From Chitinasiproducens palmae (GTDB lineage Bacteria; Pseudomonadota; Gammaproteobacteria; Burkholderiales; Burkholderiaceae), in assembly GCF_900095735.1 (NCBI RefSeq), contig NZ_FNLO01000004.1, forward strand, positions 310,001-374,000: DNA of 64,000 bases, given 5' to 3'. Each line of letters begins with the position of its first letter. The stretch's first letter is position 1. Positions 37,040 through 46,889 of the stretch are shown piece after piece. The notes beneath the pieces were generated by a model. The model was not told the origin of the DNA. It saw only the letters and a program-made list of their open reading frames with translations, and did no database searches. The position numbers and the translations under genes were made by a program.

Positions 37040-39091
37040 TCAGGCCGACGCGTCGACCACCAGCAGCGCCGCACCATCGTCGACCTGGTCGCCAACCGCA
37101 TAACGCAGTTCCGAAACGACGCCGGCGGCCGGTGCCAGGATCGTATGTTCCATCTTCATCGCTTCCAGCACCAGCAGTGGCGTGCCCTTCTCCACCGCTT
37201 GCCCGACTTCGACGAGCAGTGCGACCACCTTGCCCGGCATCGGCGCAGTCAAGCGCCCGCCCGCCAATTCGTCCTCGGTGGCCGCCGGCTTGTGCTCCGG
37301 CAGTTCCAGCGCCCAGTGGCCGCCGTCGGCAAAGACGTGGAACAGCGCACGCGCGGGCTCGTGGAACACGCTTCCGGAGAAGCGGTGCCCGTCCAACTCC
37401 ACCGTCACCGTGCCCGACGAGCCGTCGTCGTGCCGGGTCTTGCCGTCGGAGACCACCGCGAACGCGTGGCGCCGTCCCTCGTACTCGATCGCGCCTTCGC
37501 CGGTGCGCGTATCGCGTTGCCAGATCACCTCGATCGGCGCCGGGTCCGCGCCGTCCTCGCTCAGCCGGAAGTGCCAGACGCGTCGAGCGTCGGCGTTGAC
37601 GCGCCAGAACGCCAGCCGGGTCCACGGCGAATCACCCGGCGCCTCACCCTGTTCGCTCGCCAGCGCCGCGGCCAGCGCGAGCGCAAGTGCGGTCAGCGCG
37701 GGAACGCCGGCCTGCGCCAGCAGCGTCGCCTGGTTCCGCTCGATCAATCCGGTGTCGAGCCGTGCGGTGCGAAACGCTTCGCTGTCGACCAGGCGGCGCA
37801 GGAACGCAACGTTGGTGCGCGGTCCGACGATCTCGAAACGATCGAGCGCCTGCACGAGACGGTCGCACGCCTGCGCCCGCGTCGCGCCATGCACGATCAG
37901 CTTGGCGATCATCGGATCGTAATACGGCGTGATGCTGTCGCCGGCGCGCACGCCGCTGTCGATGCGGACGCCCGCCGCATCGGGCTGCGCGAATTCGCTG
38001 GCGGCGGGCACTTGTAGATGCGTGATCGCGCCGGTCGACGGCAGGAAGCCGCGCGACGGGTCTTCCGCGTAGATTCGCGCCTCGATCGCGTGTCCATCCG
38101 TGCGAAGGGCGGCCTGTTCGGTGAGCGGCAGCGGTTCGCCCGCCGCGACGCGCAACTGCCATTCGACCAGATCGAGCCCGGTGACCAGTTCGGTCACCGG
38201 ATGCTCGACCTGCAGCCGCGTATTCATCTCCATGAAGTAGAACGCACCATCCGGCGAGACGATGAACTCGACCGTGCCGGCGCCCTCGTACGCGACCGCG
38301 CGCGCCGCGGCCACGGCCGCCTCGCCCATGGCGCGCCGCGTCGCTTCGGACAGCCCGGGCGCGGGCGCCTCTTCGATGACCTTCTGGTGACGGCGCTGCA
38401 CCGAACAATCGCGGTCGAACAGATACAGCGCATGACCGTGACGGTCGGCAAACACCTGGACTTCGACGTGGCGCGGACGCAGCAGATACTTTTCGATCAG
38501 GATCCGATCGTCACCGAAGCTGGCCCTCGCCTCGCGTTGGCACGAGGCAAGCGCGGTCGCGAAGTCGTCGCCGCGCTCGACCACCCGCATGCCCTTGCCG
38601 CCGCCACCAGCGCTGGCTTTCAGCAGCACCGGATAGCCGATTGCATCGGCCTCGCGCCGCAGGCGCGCCGGCTCCTGGTCGGCGCCGTGGTAGCCCGGCA
38701 CCAACGGCACGGCGGCTTCCTGCATCAGGGCCTTGGCGGCGGCCTTCGAGCCCATCGCGGCGATCGCCGCCACCGGCGGCCCCACGAAGACCAGCCCGGC
38801 TTCGGCGCAGGCCCGCGCAAAGGCTTCGTTTTCCGAAAGGAAGCCGTAGCCCGGGTGGATCGCCTGGGCGCCGGTGCGCCGCGCCGCGCCGATGATGCGT
38901 TCGTACTGCAGATAGCTGTCCGATACCGGCGCGGGGCCGATCAGCACCGCCTCGTCGGCGAGTGCGACATGCTTCGCATGACGATCGGCTTCGGAGAAGA
39001 CCGCGACCGTCGCGATGCCCAGGCGGCGGCAGGTCGTCGCAACGCGGCACGCGATCTCGCCCCGGTTGGCAATCAATAGCTTGCTGAACAT
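37040..39091 (-). CDS. liuD: Methylcrotonyl-CoA carboxylase, biotin-carboxylase subunit
   Basis: The alpha subunit carboxylates its own biotin with bicarbonate and ATP. The 683-residue chain starts MFSKLLIANRGEIACRV. It has the ATP-grasp loop KASAGGGGKGMRVV, the SVQRRHQKVIEEAPAPG segment and FMEMNTRLQVEHPVTE. The C-terminal biotin carrier has the biotinylated lysine in EAMKMEH at about residue 645. It acts with liuB, 60 bases upstream on the same strand. Confidence 0.96.
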   Translation of the reverse strand: MFSKLLIANRGEIACRVATTCRRLGIATVAVFSEADRHAKHVALADEAVLIGPAPVSDSYLQYERIIGAARRTGAQAIHPGYGFLSENEAFARACAEAGLVFVGPPVAAIAAMGSKAAAKALMQEAAVPLVPGYHGADQEPARLRREADAIGYPVLLKASAGGGGKGMRVVERGDDFATALASCQREARASFGDDRILIEKYLLRPRHVEVQVFADRHGHALYLFDRDCSVQRRHQKVIEEAPAPGLSEATRRAMGEAAVAAARAVAYEGAGTVEFIVSPDGAFYFMEMNTRLQVEHPVTELVTGLDLVEWQLRVAAGEPLPLTEQAALRTDGHAIEARIYAEDPSRGFLPSTGAITHLQVPAASEFAQPDAAGVRIDSGVRAGDSITPYYDPMIAKLIVHGATRAQACDRLVQALDRFEIVGPRTNVAFLRRLVDSEAFRTARLDTGLIERNQATLLAQAGVPALTALALALAAALASEQGEAPGDSPWTRLAFWRVNADARRVWHFRLSEDGADPAPIEVIWQRDTRTGEGAIEYEGRRHAFAVVSDGKTRHDDGSSGTVTVELDGHRFSGSVFHEPARALFHVFADGGHWALELPEHKPAATEDELAGGRLTAPMPGKVVALLVEVGQAVEKGTPLLVLEAMKMEHTILAPAAGVVSELRYAVGDQVDDGAALLVVDASA

Positions 39092-39151
39092 GGCCGTATG
39101 CCTGTCGTATTGAATGGAATGGCGGACGCCGGCACCTGCTGCCGGCCGGGC

Positions 39152-40756
39152 TCAGATGCGGAACACGCCGAAGCGGGTGTCCTCGATCGGCGCGTTGAGC
39201 GCCGCGCTCAGGCCGAGGCCCAGCACTTCGCGCGTGCTCGCCGGATCGATCACGCCGTCGTCCCACAGGCGCGCGCTGGCGTAGTACGGATGGCCCTGGC
39301 TCTCGTACTGCGCGCGAATCGGCGCCTTGAACGCTTCCTCGTCCTCGGCCGGCCACGCACCGCCCTTCGCCTCGATGCCGTCGCGGCGGACCGTCGACAG
39401 CACGGAGGCGGCCTGTTCGCCGCCCATTACCGAGATCCGCGCGTTCGGCCACATCCACAGGAAGCGCGGGTTGAACGCGCGGCCACACATGCCATAGTTG
39501 CCGGCACCGAAGGAGCCGCCGATGATCACCGTCAGCTTGGGCACGCGCGCCGTCGCCACCGCGGTGACCAGCTTCGCGCCGTGCCGCGCAATCCCTTCGT
39601 TCTCGTAGCGCCGGCCGACCATGAAGCCGGTGATGTTCTGCAGGAAGATCAACGGAATCTTGCGCTGGCAGCACAGCTCGATGAAATGCGCGCCTTTCTG
39701 CGACGACTCCGAGAACAGGATGCCGTTGTTGGCGATGATGCCGACCGGCCGGCCGTACAGATGCGCGAAACCGGTGACGAGCGTGTTGCCGAAGCGGGCC
39801 TTGAATTCGTCGAAGGCGGAATCGTCGACGATGCGCGCAATGACTTCGCGCACGTCGTACGGCTTGCGCGTGTCGGCCGGGATCACGCCATAGAGTTCCT
39901 GCGCGGCGTAGCGCGGTTCGACCGCCGGCCGCGCGGCCGGCGGCACGCTTGCCGGCCCGAGCGTGCCGACGATGCGACGCGTGATCTCGAGCGCGTGCGC
40001 GTCGTTGTGCGCCAGGTGATCGGCCACGCCGGACAGGCGCGTGTGCACGTCGCCACCGCCGAGATCCTCGGCGCTGACCACCTCGCCGGTCGCCGCCTTC
40101 ACGAGCGGCGGCCCACCGAGGAAGATCGTGCCCTGCTCGCGCACGATCACCGACTCGTCGCTCATCGCCGGCACGTAGGCGCCGCCCGCCGTGCATGAGC
40201 CCATCACCACCGCGATCTGCGCAATGCCGTCCGCCGACATCGTCGCTTGGTTATAGAAGATGCGGCCGAAGTGGTCGCGGTCGGGAAACACTTCGTCCTG
40301 GCGCGGCAGGTAGGCGCCGCCGGAATCGACCAGATAGACGCACGGCAACCGGTTCTGCGCGGCGATCTCCTGCGCGCGCACATGCTTCTTCACCGTCATC
40401 GGATAGTAGCTGCCGCCCTTGACCGTGGCGTCGTTGCACACCACCAGGCATTCGCGCCCGGCAATGCGGCCAATGCCGGTGATCACGCCGGCGCCCGGCG
40501 CCTCGTCGTCGTACATGCCGTACGCGGCGAGTTGCGACAACTCCAGAAACGGCGAGCCTGGATCGAGCAGCCGCTCGATACGTTCGCGCGGCAGCAGCTT
40601 GCCGCGCGCCTGGTGCTTGGCTCGCGCGGCTTCCGGGCCGCCCCGGGCGATGCGCGCGACCGTGTCGCGCAGGTCGGCAACAACCGTTTGCAGTGCGTCG
40701 GCGTTCGCTCGAAAGGCGTCGTCGCGCGGGTTGAGACGGGATTCGATGACAGGCAT
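39152..40756 (-). CDS. liuB: Methylcrotonyl-CoA carboxylase, carboxyltransferase subunit
   Basis: The beta subunit moves the carboxyl group from biotin to 3-methylcrotonyl-CoA. The 534-residue protein shows the carboxyltransferase pattern: [58 protein letters not shown] and [18 protein letters not shown]. The [10 protein letters not shown] start at 40756 is conserved; the frame runs open upstream into liuA without similarity. It lies 44 bases after liuA. Confidence 0.96.
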   Translation of the reverse strand: MPVIESRLNPRDDAFRANADALQTVVADLRDTVARIARGGPEAARAKHQARGKLLPRERIERLLDPGSPFLELSQLAAYGMYDDEAPGAGVITGIGRIAGRECLVVCNDATVKGGSYYPMTVKKHVRAQEIAAQNRLPCVYLVDSGGAYLPRQDEVFPDRDHFGRIFYNQATMSADGIAQIAVVMGSCTAGGAYVPAMSDESVIVREQGTIFLGGPPLVKAATGEVVSAEDLGGGDVHTRLSGVADHLAHNDAHALEITRRIVGTLGPASVPPAARPAVEPRYAAQELYGVIPADTRKPYDVREVIARIVDDSAFDEFKARFGNTLVTGFAHLYGRPVGIIANNGILFSESSQKGAHFIELCCQRKIPLIFLQNITGFMVGRRYENEGIARHGAKLVTAVATARVPKLTVIIGGSFGAGNYGMCGRAFNPRFLWMWPNARISVMGGEQAASVLSTVRRDGIEAKGGAWPAEDEEAFKAPIRAQYESQGHPYYASARLWDDGVIDPASTREVLGLGLSAALNAPIEDTRFGVFRI

Positions 40757-40800
40757 CGGCGGCTCCTGGACGGGACGGGAAGCGGTATGACGCGTGCGCG

Positions 40801-41976
40801 TCAGGTCTGCGCGAACAGCTCGCGCCCAATCAGCATCCGCCGGATTTCGCTGGTTCCCGCGCCGATCTCGTAGAGCTTGGCGTCGCGCCACAGCCGACCG
40901 ACCGGGTATTCGTTGATGTAGCCGTTGCCGCCGAGGATCTGGATCGCCTCGCCGGCCATCCAGGTTGCCTTCTCCGCCGTATAGAGGATCACGCCCGCGC
41001 AGTCCTTGCGCAACTGGCGCAGGTGCTCGCCCCCCGCATCCAGTTCCCGCCCGACTGCGTACAGGTAGGCACGACAGGCCTGCAGCGTGGTGTACATGTC
41101 GGCGATCTTGCCCTGAATCAACTGGAACTCGCCGATCGGCTGGCCGAACTGCTTGCGGTCGTGGATGTACGGAACCACCGCGTCGAGACAGGCGAGCATG
41201 ATGCCGGTCGGGCCGCCCGCCAGCACCGCGCGCTCGTAGTCGAGGCCGCTCATCAGCACCTTGACCCCGCCGTTCAGTTCGCCCAGCACGTTCTCCGCGG
41301 GCACCTCGACGTCCTGGAACACCAGTTCGCCGGTGTGCGAGCCGCGCATGCCGAGCTTGTCGAGTTTTTGCGCGACGCTGAATCCGGCCATGCCCTTCTC
41401 GACGAGAAATGCCGTGATGCCGCGCGCGCCCGCCTCGGGGTCGGTTTTCGCGTAGACCACCAGCGTGTCGCAATCGGGACCGTTGGTGATCCACATCTTG
41501 GTACCGTTGAGCACATAGCGGTCGCCGCGCCGGTCGGCGCGCAGCCGCATCGAGACGACGTCGGAGCCGGCATTCGGCTCGCTCATCGCCAGTGCGCCGA
41601 CATGCTCGCCGCTGACCAGCTTCGGCAGATAACGCGCTTTCTGCGCGGCCGTGCCATTGCGGTGGATCTGGTTCACGCAGAGGTTGGAGTGCGCGCCGTA
41701 CGACAGGCCGACCGACGCCGAGGCGCGCGAAATCTCTTCCATCGCGACCATGTGCGCGGTATAGCCCATGTTGGCGCCGCCGTACTCCTCCGACACCGTC
41801 ATGCCGAGCACGCCCAGTTCGCCGAACTTGCGCCACAGGTCCATCGGGAACTGGTCGCTGCGGTCGATCTCGCCGGCGCGCGGCGCGATCTCCTTCGCGG
41901 CAAACGCCGCGACGGTGTCGCGCAGCATGTCGATTTCCTCGCCCTGCGCGAAGCGCAGCCCTGGAATCGTGCTCAT
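40801..41976 (-). CDS. liuA: Isovaleryl-CoA dehydrogenase
   Basis: This FAD enzyme oxidises isovaleryl-CoA to 3-methylcrotonyl-CoA. The 391-residue protein has the acyl-CoA dehydrogenase elements [23 protein letters not shown] and [20 protein letters not shown]. The catalytic glutamate is in [14 protein letters not shown], which is specific for isovaleryl-CoA dehydrogenases. It heads the liu operon and is divergent from the tetR gene. Confidence 0.95.
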   Translation of the reverse strand: MSTIPGLRFAQGEEIDMLRDTVAAFAAKEIAPRAGEIDRSDQFPMDLWRKFGELGVLGMTVSEEYGGANMGYTAHMVAMEEISRASASVGLSYGAHSNLCVNQIHRNGTAAQKARYLPKLVSGEHVGALAMSEPNAGSDVVSMRLRADRRGDRYVLNGTKMWITNGPDCDTLVVYAKTDPEAGARGITAFLVEKGMAGFSVAQKLDKLGMRGSHTGELVFQDVEVPAENVLGELNGGVKVLMSGLDYERAVLAGGPTGIMLACLDAVVPYIHDRKQFGQPIGEFQLIQGKIADMYTTLQACRAYLYAVGRELDAGGEHLRQLRKDCAGVILYTAEKATWMAGEAIQILGGNGYINEYPVGRLWRDAKLYEIGAGTSEIRRMLIGRELFAQT

Positions 41977-42142
41977 TGTCGTCTCCTGGTCCGGCCGGCG
42001 CCGATCGCACGGCCAGTGTCTCTCGCCGAGCCAGCGCTTGAGCCCGGCTCATTTATCGTTGTCTGCCCCATGTTTCGCGGCACCGCTCAGGCAGCGCGTC
42101 GCCGCGACGCGTCAACCTTGCATCCGCTCGGCACGGCATGGC

Positions 42143-42172
42143 TTGCATCAGATTGTGCACGCCTTCTAAAAT
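42143..42172 (+). promoter_or_regulatory. Sigma-70-like promoter for the tetR gene
   Basis: TTGCAT (42143-42148) and TAAAAT (42167-42172) are 18 bases apart, 51 bases upstream of the tetR start. The 246-base liuA-tetR gap holds no gene. A small CCCG/CGGG hairpin with T6 overlaps the predicted start of transcription. Confidence 0.5.
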
Positions 42173-42222
42173 GCCCGTCAATCGGGTTTTTTGAGAAACA
42201 CTCACATTTCGTGTCGACGACG

Positions 42223-42978
42223 ATGCCCAACCTTTCCCCTCCCGCCCTGCCGCCGACCGACGAGCGACCCCGGGCCCGCCGCGATGCACGGGGCAGCAAG
42301 TCGCAACAGCGCGTGCGAGACATCCTGCGCGTCGGCCGCGAGGTCTTCGTCGCGAAGGGTTTCGAGCGCGCCACGACAACGGAGATCGCACAACGGCTCG
42401 GCATCTCGGAGGGCACGATCTTCAGCTACTTCGCCGGCAAGCGGGAACTCTGCGTGCGGGTAATCGCCGACTGGTATGACGAGATCATCGCCGAGATCGA
42501 ACAGGGACTGCCGGCCGGCGGCGTCCGGGCTCAGTTCGAGTTCATCGTGCGCGCCCACCTGCGCCTGTTCCTGCTGCACGGCACCGGCATGAGCGCGCTC
42601 GTGCTGTCGGAGGGGCGGGCCAAGCATCACGCGCTGGTCGCGACGCTGATCGAGCAACAGCGCCGCTACACCGCGCCGATGATGGCCGTGCTGGCGCGCG
42701 GGCAGGCGCAGGGCGAGATTCGGCGCGACGTGCCGCTACGCCTGCTGCGTTCGATGGTGTTCGGACCGATGGAGCACATTCTGTGGGATGCCGCGCTGTC
42801 GGACCATCCGGTCGATCTGGCCGCGATCGACGCGACCGCCGAGAAGCTGGTCGAGATGCTGTGGCGGACGCTGTCGCCCGACGTCGCGCCGGCACGCGCG
42901 GCCGCGCTGGCGGCCTTCCACGCGGACGTGGCGCAGGCGCTGCACCGGCTGCAGGCCGCGCTGCCCGACGCCAGCTGA
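42223..42978 (+). CDS. TetR-family transcriptional regulator
   Basis: The 251-residue protein has an N-terminal helix-turn-helix (TTTEIAQRLGISEGTIFSYF) after RVRDILRVGREVFVAKGFERA, and a C-terminal ligand-binding helical domain with MVFGPMEHILWDAALSD. The start is at 42223; no good ribosome site is seen. Its divergent position suggests it controls the liu operon, perhaps binding a branched acyl-CoA; this is inference. Many other bacteria use a MerR-type LiuR here. Confidence 0.88.
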   Translation: MPNLSPPALPPTDERPRARRDARGSKSQQRVRDILRVGREVFVAKGFERATTTEIAQRLGISEGTIFSYFAGKRELCVRVIADWYDEIIAEIEQGLPAGGVRAQFEFIVRAHLRLFLLHGTGMSALVLSEGRAKHHALVATLIEQQRRYTAPMMAVLARGQAQGEIRRDVPLRLLRSMVFGPMEHILWDAALSDHPVDLAAIDATAEKLVEMLWRTLSPDVAPARAAALAAFHADVAQALHRLQAALPDAS

Positions 42979-43013
42979 GCCGGACGGACCGCTGCGCGGT
43001 GTTCGGCGCGCTG

Positions 43014-43091
43014 CTCCGGGGTGCCGACCGGGGGTGCTGCTCGGGGGTGCTGCTCGGGGGTGCCGCTCGGGGGTGCCGCTCGGGGGTGCGG
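43014..43091. repeat. 13-bp tandem repeat, 6 units, after the tetR gene
   Basis: Six adjacent 13-base units of CTCGGGGGTGCTG/CTCGGGGGTGCCG type start 35 bases after the tetR stop, in the convergent gap before the MFS gene's 3' end. Confidence 0.93.
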
Positions 43092-43160
43092 CTGAGCCAC
43101 GCCTCTAGAGTGTCCGCCTGCCTCCGACCGCGACAGTGCCGCGGCCAGCGGGCTGGTCGG

Positions 43161-44600
43161 TCAGCGGGAGATCACTTCGAGGGCCAGGTTGCGGGTACGC
43201 GGCCCGAGCAGCCCGATCGCGAAGATCACTACCAGCATTGCGCCCGCGATGAACACGAACACGCCGGTAGTGCCGAAGTGTCCGAGCACCGAGGCGATGA
43301 TGAAGGCGCTGAAGATCGCCGAGAACCGGCTCCACGAGTAGACGAAGCCCACCGCGCGCGCCCGCATGCCGGTCGGAAACAGTTCGGTCTGATAGGCGTG
43401 ATAGCTGTACGAGATGATGTTGCCGGCCAGCGTCAGGCACAGGCCCATCACGATCAGCCCGACCGAGTTGGTGATCTGGCTGAACGCCAGACCGCACACG
43501 ATATTGACGATGGCCATCGTGACGATGACGGTCTTGCGCTCGAACCGGTCGGCAATGAACAGGCCGATGATCGGACCGAGCGGCGCCGCGATCGCGATGA
43601 TGCTGGAGTACATCAGGCTGGTGGTGACCGTGATGCCCTGCTTGACCAGCAGGGTCGGCACCCAGTTCGCGAAGCCGTAATAGCCGACCGTCTGGAACAC
43701 GTTGAACAGGATCATCATGATCGCGCGCTTGCGATACGGCGCAACCCACATGTCGGCGAAACGGCTGCGCTCGACGATCGGCTCGACGGCGGCAGGCGGC
43801 GGCAGCGGACGACCCGACTCTGCCTCCACCTTGCGCTCGAGCTCGCGCATCACCGCGTCCGCCTCGTCGAGACGTCCCTTCATGGCCAGCCAGCGCGGGC
43901 TTTCCGGCAGTGCACGGCGGATCCACCAGACGAAGATCGCACCATGCGCGCCGATCAGGACCACCCAGCGCCAACCGTCCAGCCCGAAGTAGCGGTTCGG
44001 CACCAGCTGGTAGGCCAGGAAGGCGACCACCGGCACCGCGGTGAAGCCCACCGCCTGCTCGCAGGCGAAGGCGCGGCCGCGAATCCGCTTCGGCACCAGT
44101 TCCGAGATGTAGGTGCCGATCGTGACCAGTTCGACCCCGATGCCGAGGCCGGCCATGAAGCGCCAGAAGTTCAGGCCGCTCGCGGTCTCCTGGAACGCCA
44201 TGACCACGTTGGCGACCACGTACCACAGCAGCGAGTAGGTGAAGATCGCGCGCCGTCCGAAGCGGTCCGCCAGGAAGCCGCAGGCGATGGTGCCGATGAA
44301 CAGTCCGGAGAACAGCGCGGCGATGAAGCTGGCGACCCCGGCCATGCCGAACAGGCCGGTGGTGGTCGGCGTCAGAATGCCCGCCCGCACCAGGCCCGGC
44401 GCCACGTAGCCGGTGTACAGCAGGTCGTACAGTTCGAAGAAGAAACCGAGGCTCAGCAGCACGACGAGCGTCCAGATCGAACGGGTCGCCGGCAGTCGGT
44501 CCAGCCGCGCCGAAATCTGCGCGGCGTGTTCGGCCGGCGTGAGCGTCTGTGCCGCGGACGCGGCGGCGGTTGTGGCACCGCTGTTCGGATAGGCCACCAT
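43161..44600 (-). CDS. MFS transporter, metabolite:H+ symporter type
   Basis: The 479-residue protein has 12 predicted membrane segments and a central loop (about 220-275). The family signatures are GFLADRFGRRAIF after helix 2, FWRFMAGLGIGVELVTIGTY, and ALPESPRWLAMKG. It is typical of the sugar/aromatic-acid symporter branch. It lies 76 bases after the aconitase-family gene on the same strand, so it may import that enzyme's substrate, perhaps a di- or tricarboxylate. The substrate is not readable from sequence. Confidence 0.9.
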   Translation of the reverse strand: MVAYPNSGATTAAASAAQTLTPAEHAAQISARLDRLPATRSIWTLVVLLSLGFFFELYDLLYTGYVAPGLVRAGILTPTTTGLFGMAGVASFIAALFSGLFIGTIACGFLADRFGRRAIFTYSLLWYVVANVVMAFQETASGLNFWRFMAGLGIGVELVTIGTYISELVPKRIRGRAFACEQAVGFTAVPVVAFLAYQLVPNRYFGLDGWRWVVLIGAHGAIFVWWIRRALPESPRWLAMKGRLDEADAVMRELERKVEAESGRPLPPPAAVEPIVERSRFADMWVAPYRKRAIMMILFNVFQTVGYYGFANWVPTLLVKQGITVTTSLMYSSIIAIAAPLGPIIGLFIADRFERKTVIVTMAIVNIVCGLAFSQITNSVGLIVMGLCLTLAGNIISYSYHAYQTELFPTGMRARAVGFVYSWSRFSAIFSAFIIASVLGHFGTTGVFVFIAGAMLVVIFAIGLLGPRTRNLALEVISR

Positions 44601-44676
44601 CTCTGTCTCCCTGCGCCGGTCTGGATGCCGGCGATTTGTCGTGTTCTTGGGCGCCTCTGTGCCGAGGCGCCGTCGC

Positions 44677-46644
44677 TCAGGCGGGCATGTCGGCCGTCTG
44701 CGCGTCCAGCAGTGATTCGAACGTGGCGATGCGTCCCGCCAGCGCGCTGGCCGCCACCGTGTACGGGCTGGCCAGCCAGACGTCGCCCGGGCCGGAGCGT
44801 CCCGGGAAGTTGCGGTTGATCGCGCTGACCGTGACCTGGCCCTTCTCGGTCGACTGGCCCGGGCCGCAGTTCGCGCACGAGCCGCAGCCAGGCATCACCA
44901 GCGTGGCGCCGGCTGCCTCGAATGTAGCGAGATATCCCTGCTGTTCGCAATAGCGGCGCACGTCGATGGTGCCGAACTGCAAATAAAGCCGCGTCGACGG
45001 CGGCACGCTCAGGCCATGTTCGACGCCCCAGCGCAGAACCTCGTGGTACGCGTCGAAGTCGGCGCGCTTGCCGGCGGTGCAGGAACCGCCATAGGCAATG
45101 TCGACGCCGACCGGTGCGCCGGCGAGAATGGTGCGCGCCGCAACGCCGTTGCCGGGATCGCCGGGACGGGCCAGCATCGGGCCCAGCGACGCGGCATCGA
45201 TGTGGATCACATCGCGGTAGGCCGCGTCCGCGTCGCTGTGCATCCACGGCTCGATCGCCACGTCGATGCCGCGCCGTTCCTTCAGGAAGGCGCTGACCTT
45301 CTCGTCCGGCTCGACGATGCCGGTGAAACCGCCGAGTTCGGCAACCATATTGGTCAGCGTCGCGCGCTCGTCGACGGACATCGCCGAGATCGCGCTGCCG
45401 CCGTATTCGAACACCAGACCGATCGCGCTGCCGGAGCGAATCGCCGGCATCTGCAGCAGATGCAGCACGATGTCCTTCGCGGTGACGCCGGGCGCGAGCT
45501 GGCCGTCGACCTGGATGCGAACCGTCTCGGGCACCTTGCAGCGGATGTAGCCGGTGACCCAGCTGTTCGCGATGTCGGTGGCGCCCGCGCCGAACGCCAG
45601 GCAGCCAAGCGCGCCGGCATGTGGCGTGTGCGAATCCGTGCCCGCCGCGATCTGGCCAGGCAACGCGTAGCGCTCGGCCATCAGCGCATGGCAGATGCCT
45701 TCGGAACCGCTCTCGCCGGCCAGTTGACCGTGCGCGCGCACCGGATACTCGGTGGAGAACGAACGATGGCCGGCCATCAGATTGGCCACGCCCGGCAGCA
45801 GTCCGCCGCGCACGTGCGGCACGCTTTCGCCCGCCAGGATCAGGTGATCCTGAAACGCGATGATGCCGTCCGGCGCGTGCAGCGGCGCCGGTTTGCCGAA
45901 CGCGCCGTGCATCAGGTGCGCGCACATGCCGGTGAAATAGTCGTGGCTGAAGCGCCAATCGGCGGCCACGAACACGCCCTCGCCGCGCCGCGCGGTGGCG
46001 ATGTCGGGATGCAGGTGGCGGTCGATGATCTTCTCGACCAGGGTCTTCGGCGCGCCGGTGTCGGCGGCCGCGTCCGCACGCAGCGACGGCAGCGGCCAGC
46101 GCGCCTGCTTGCTGTAGGCGAGCAGGCCGCCGGCGCGGATGATCTGCTGGGTCAGGGCGTCACGGCCTTCGAGGAAGGCTTCGATCGGAATCGTCTCGCC
46201 GGCCGCGATGCGGTCGAGGATGCCGAAATCCGTGGTCGTCAGAATGCCGATGTTGTCGCAGTTCTGCTGGTAGATACGCTCGAAGCTTTCCGCGACGATC
46301 AACCGGATGCCGGCGGAAAGTTCCGCCAGCGGACTCGATTCGCGCGACGAACCCTTGCCGTAGCGCTTGCCCGCCACGGTGACCTCGAAGCCACCGTTGC
46401 GCACCGCGTGCTCGCCGATCGGCAGGCGGTCACCCGCCTTGAAGCCGACATAGGGATACTGCCCGAGCCGTTCGTCGTAGGTCATCATGACGGTGACCGG
46501 CGTGATTTCGTCGGTCGAAACGTCGTCGCGCAGCGCGCCCGCCTCGTCCCGGCTCAGGTTGCGGCCGGCCAGCTGGGCCTCGACCTTGTCCGCTTCGCGC
46601 GCGAGATAAAGCACGCGCCCGGTGATCGCGATTGACTCTCTCAT
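44677..46644 (-). CDS. Aconitase-family hydro-lyase with domains in swapped order
   Basis: Aconitase-family enzymes interconvert hydroxy-acids through a 4Fe-4S cluster. The 655-residue chain starts with the swivel (LeuD-like) domain: DDVSTDEITPVTVMMTYDERLG, and YGKGSSRESSPLAELSAGI with the SSRE-type loop. The large (LeuC-like) part follows: GTDSHTPHAGALGCLAFGAGA, the cluster cysteine in YGGSCTAGKRAD and the pair in MPGCGSCANCGPGQ. In classical aconitases the swivel domain is at the C-terminus. The start at 46644 follows a strong GGGGAGGGGTT site. Substrate unknown: isopropylmalate-, dimethylmalate- or citrate-type acids are options. MFS and LysR genes flank it. Confidence 0.88.
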   Translation of the reverse strand: MRESIAITGRVLYLAREADKVEAQLAGRNLSRDEAGALRDDVSTDEITPVTVMMTYDERLGQYPYVGFKAGDRLPIGEHAVRNGGFEVTVAGKRYGKGSSRESSPLAELSAGIRLIVAESFERIYQQNCDNIGILTTTDFGILDRIAAGETIPIEAFLEGRDALTQQIIRAGGLLAYSKQARWPLPSLRADAAADTGAPKTLVEKIIDRHLHPDIATARRGEGVFVAADWRFSHDYFTGMCAHLMHGAFGKPAPLHAPDGIIAFQDHLILAGESVPHVRGGLLPGVANLMAGHRSFSTEYPVRAHGQLAGESGSEGICHALMAERYALPGQIAAGTDSHTPHAGALGCLAFGAGATDIANSWVTGYIRCKVPETVRIQVDGQLAPGVTAKDIVLHLLQMPAIRSGSAIGLVFEYGGSAISAMSVDERATLTNMVAELGGFTGIVEPDEKVSAFLKERRGIDVAIEPWMHSDADAAYRDVIHIDAASLGPMLARPGDPGNGVAARTILAGAPVGVDIAYGGSCTAGKRADFDAYHEVLRWGVEHGLSVPPSTRLYLQFGTIDVRRYCEQQGYLATFEAAGATLVMPGCGSCANCGPGQSTEKGQVTVSAINRNFPGRSGPGDVWLASPYTVAASALAGRIATFESLLDAQTADMPA

Positions 46645-46782
46645 AACCCCTCCCCCATCGGGCGAATCATACGTATCGGGCGCGTGCGCGCGAAGTGCCG
46701 GCTGGGCATTGCAGCCATCTGTTTCCACGTTGACTGAGCCGGGGCCGAAGCGCGGCTTGCGCACGGGCTGAAGCGCCCCATT

Positions 46783-46859
46783 CCGGCACCGAGCCGACAC
46801 CGATCCGGCACCGATCCGGCACCAAGCCGGCACCCAGGCTGGCACTCGCCCGGCATCCG
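46783..46859. repeat. 11-bp tandem repeat, 5-7 units, after the lysR gene
   Basis: Units CCGGCACCGAG, CCGACACCGAT, CCGGCACCGAT, CCGGCACCAAG and CCGGCACCCAG follow one another, with two weaker copies after them. The array ends 30 bases beyond the minus-strand lysR stop at 46890 and lies upstream of the aconitase-family gene. Confidence 0.88.
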
Positions 46860-46889
46860 CGCCTCATGCGCGGCGGCCTGCCCGCCGCT

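Noticed and set aside
39152..42052. A 966-codon minus-strand frame spanning liuB and liuA
   Set aside because: Only the part from 40756 matches liuB; the rest is the shadow of liuA in another frame.
42174..42192. CCCG/CGGG hairpin with T6 as a terminator
   Set aside because: The stem is only 4 bp and it overlaps the predicted transcription start of tetR, with no upstream plus-strand gene to end.
41023..42222. Upstream extension of the TetR frame by 400 codons
   Set aside because: It runs opposite liuA and has no TetR similarity; the helix-turn-helix fixes the start near 42223.
43014..43091. Tandem repeats as a CRISPR array
   Set aside because: The units are only 13 bp and adjacent with no spacers, and no cas gene is present; the same holds for all other arrays here.
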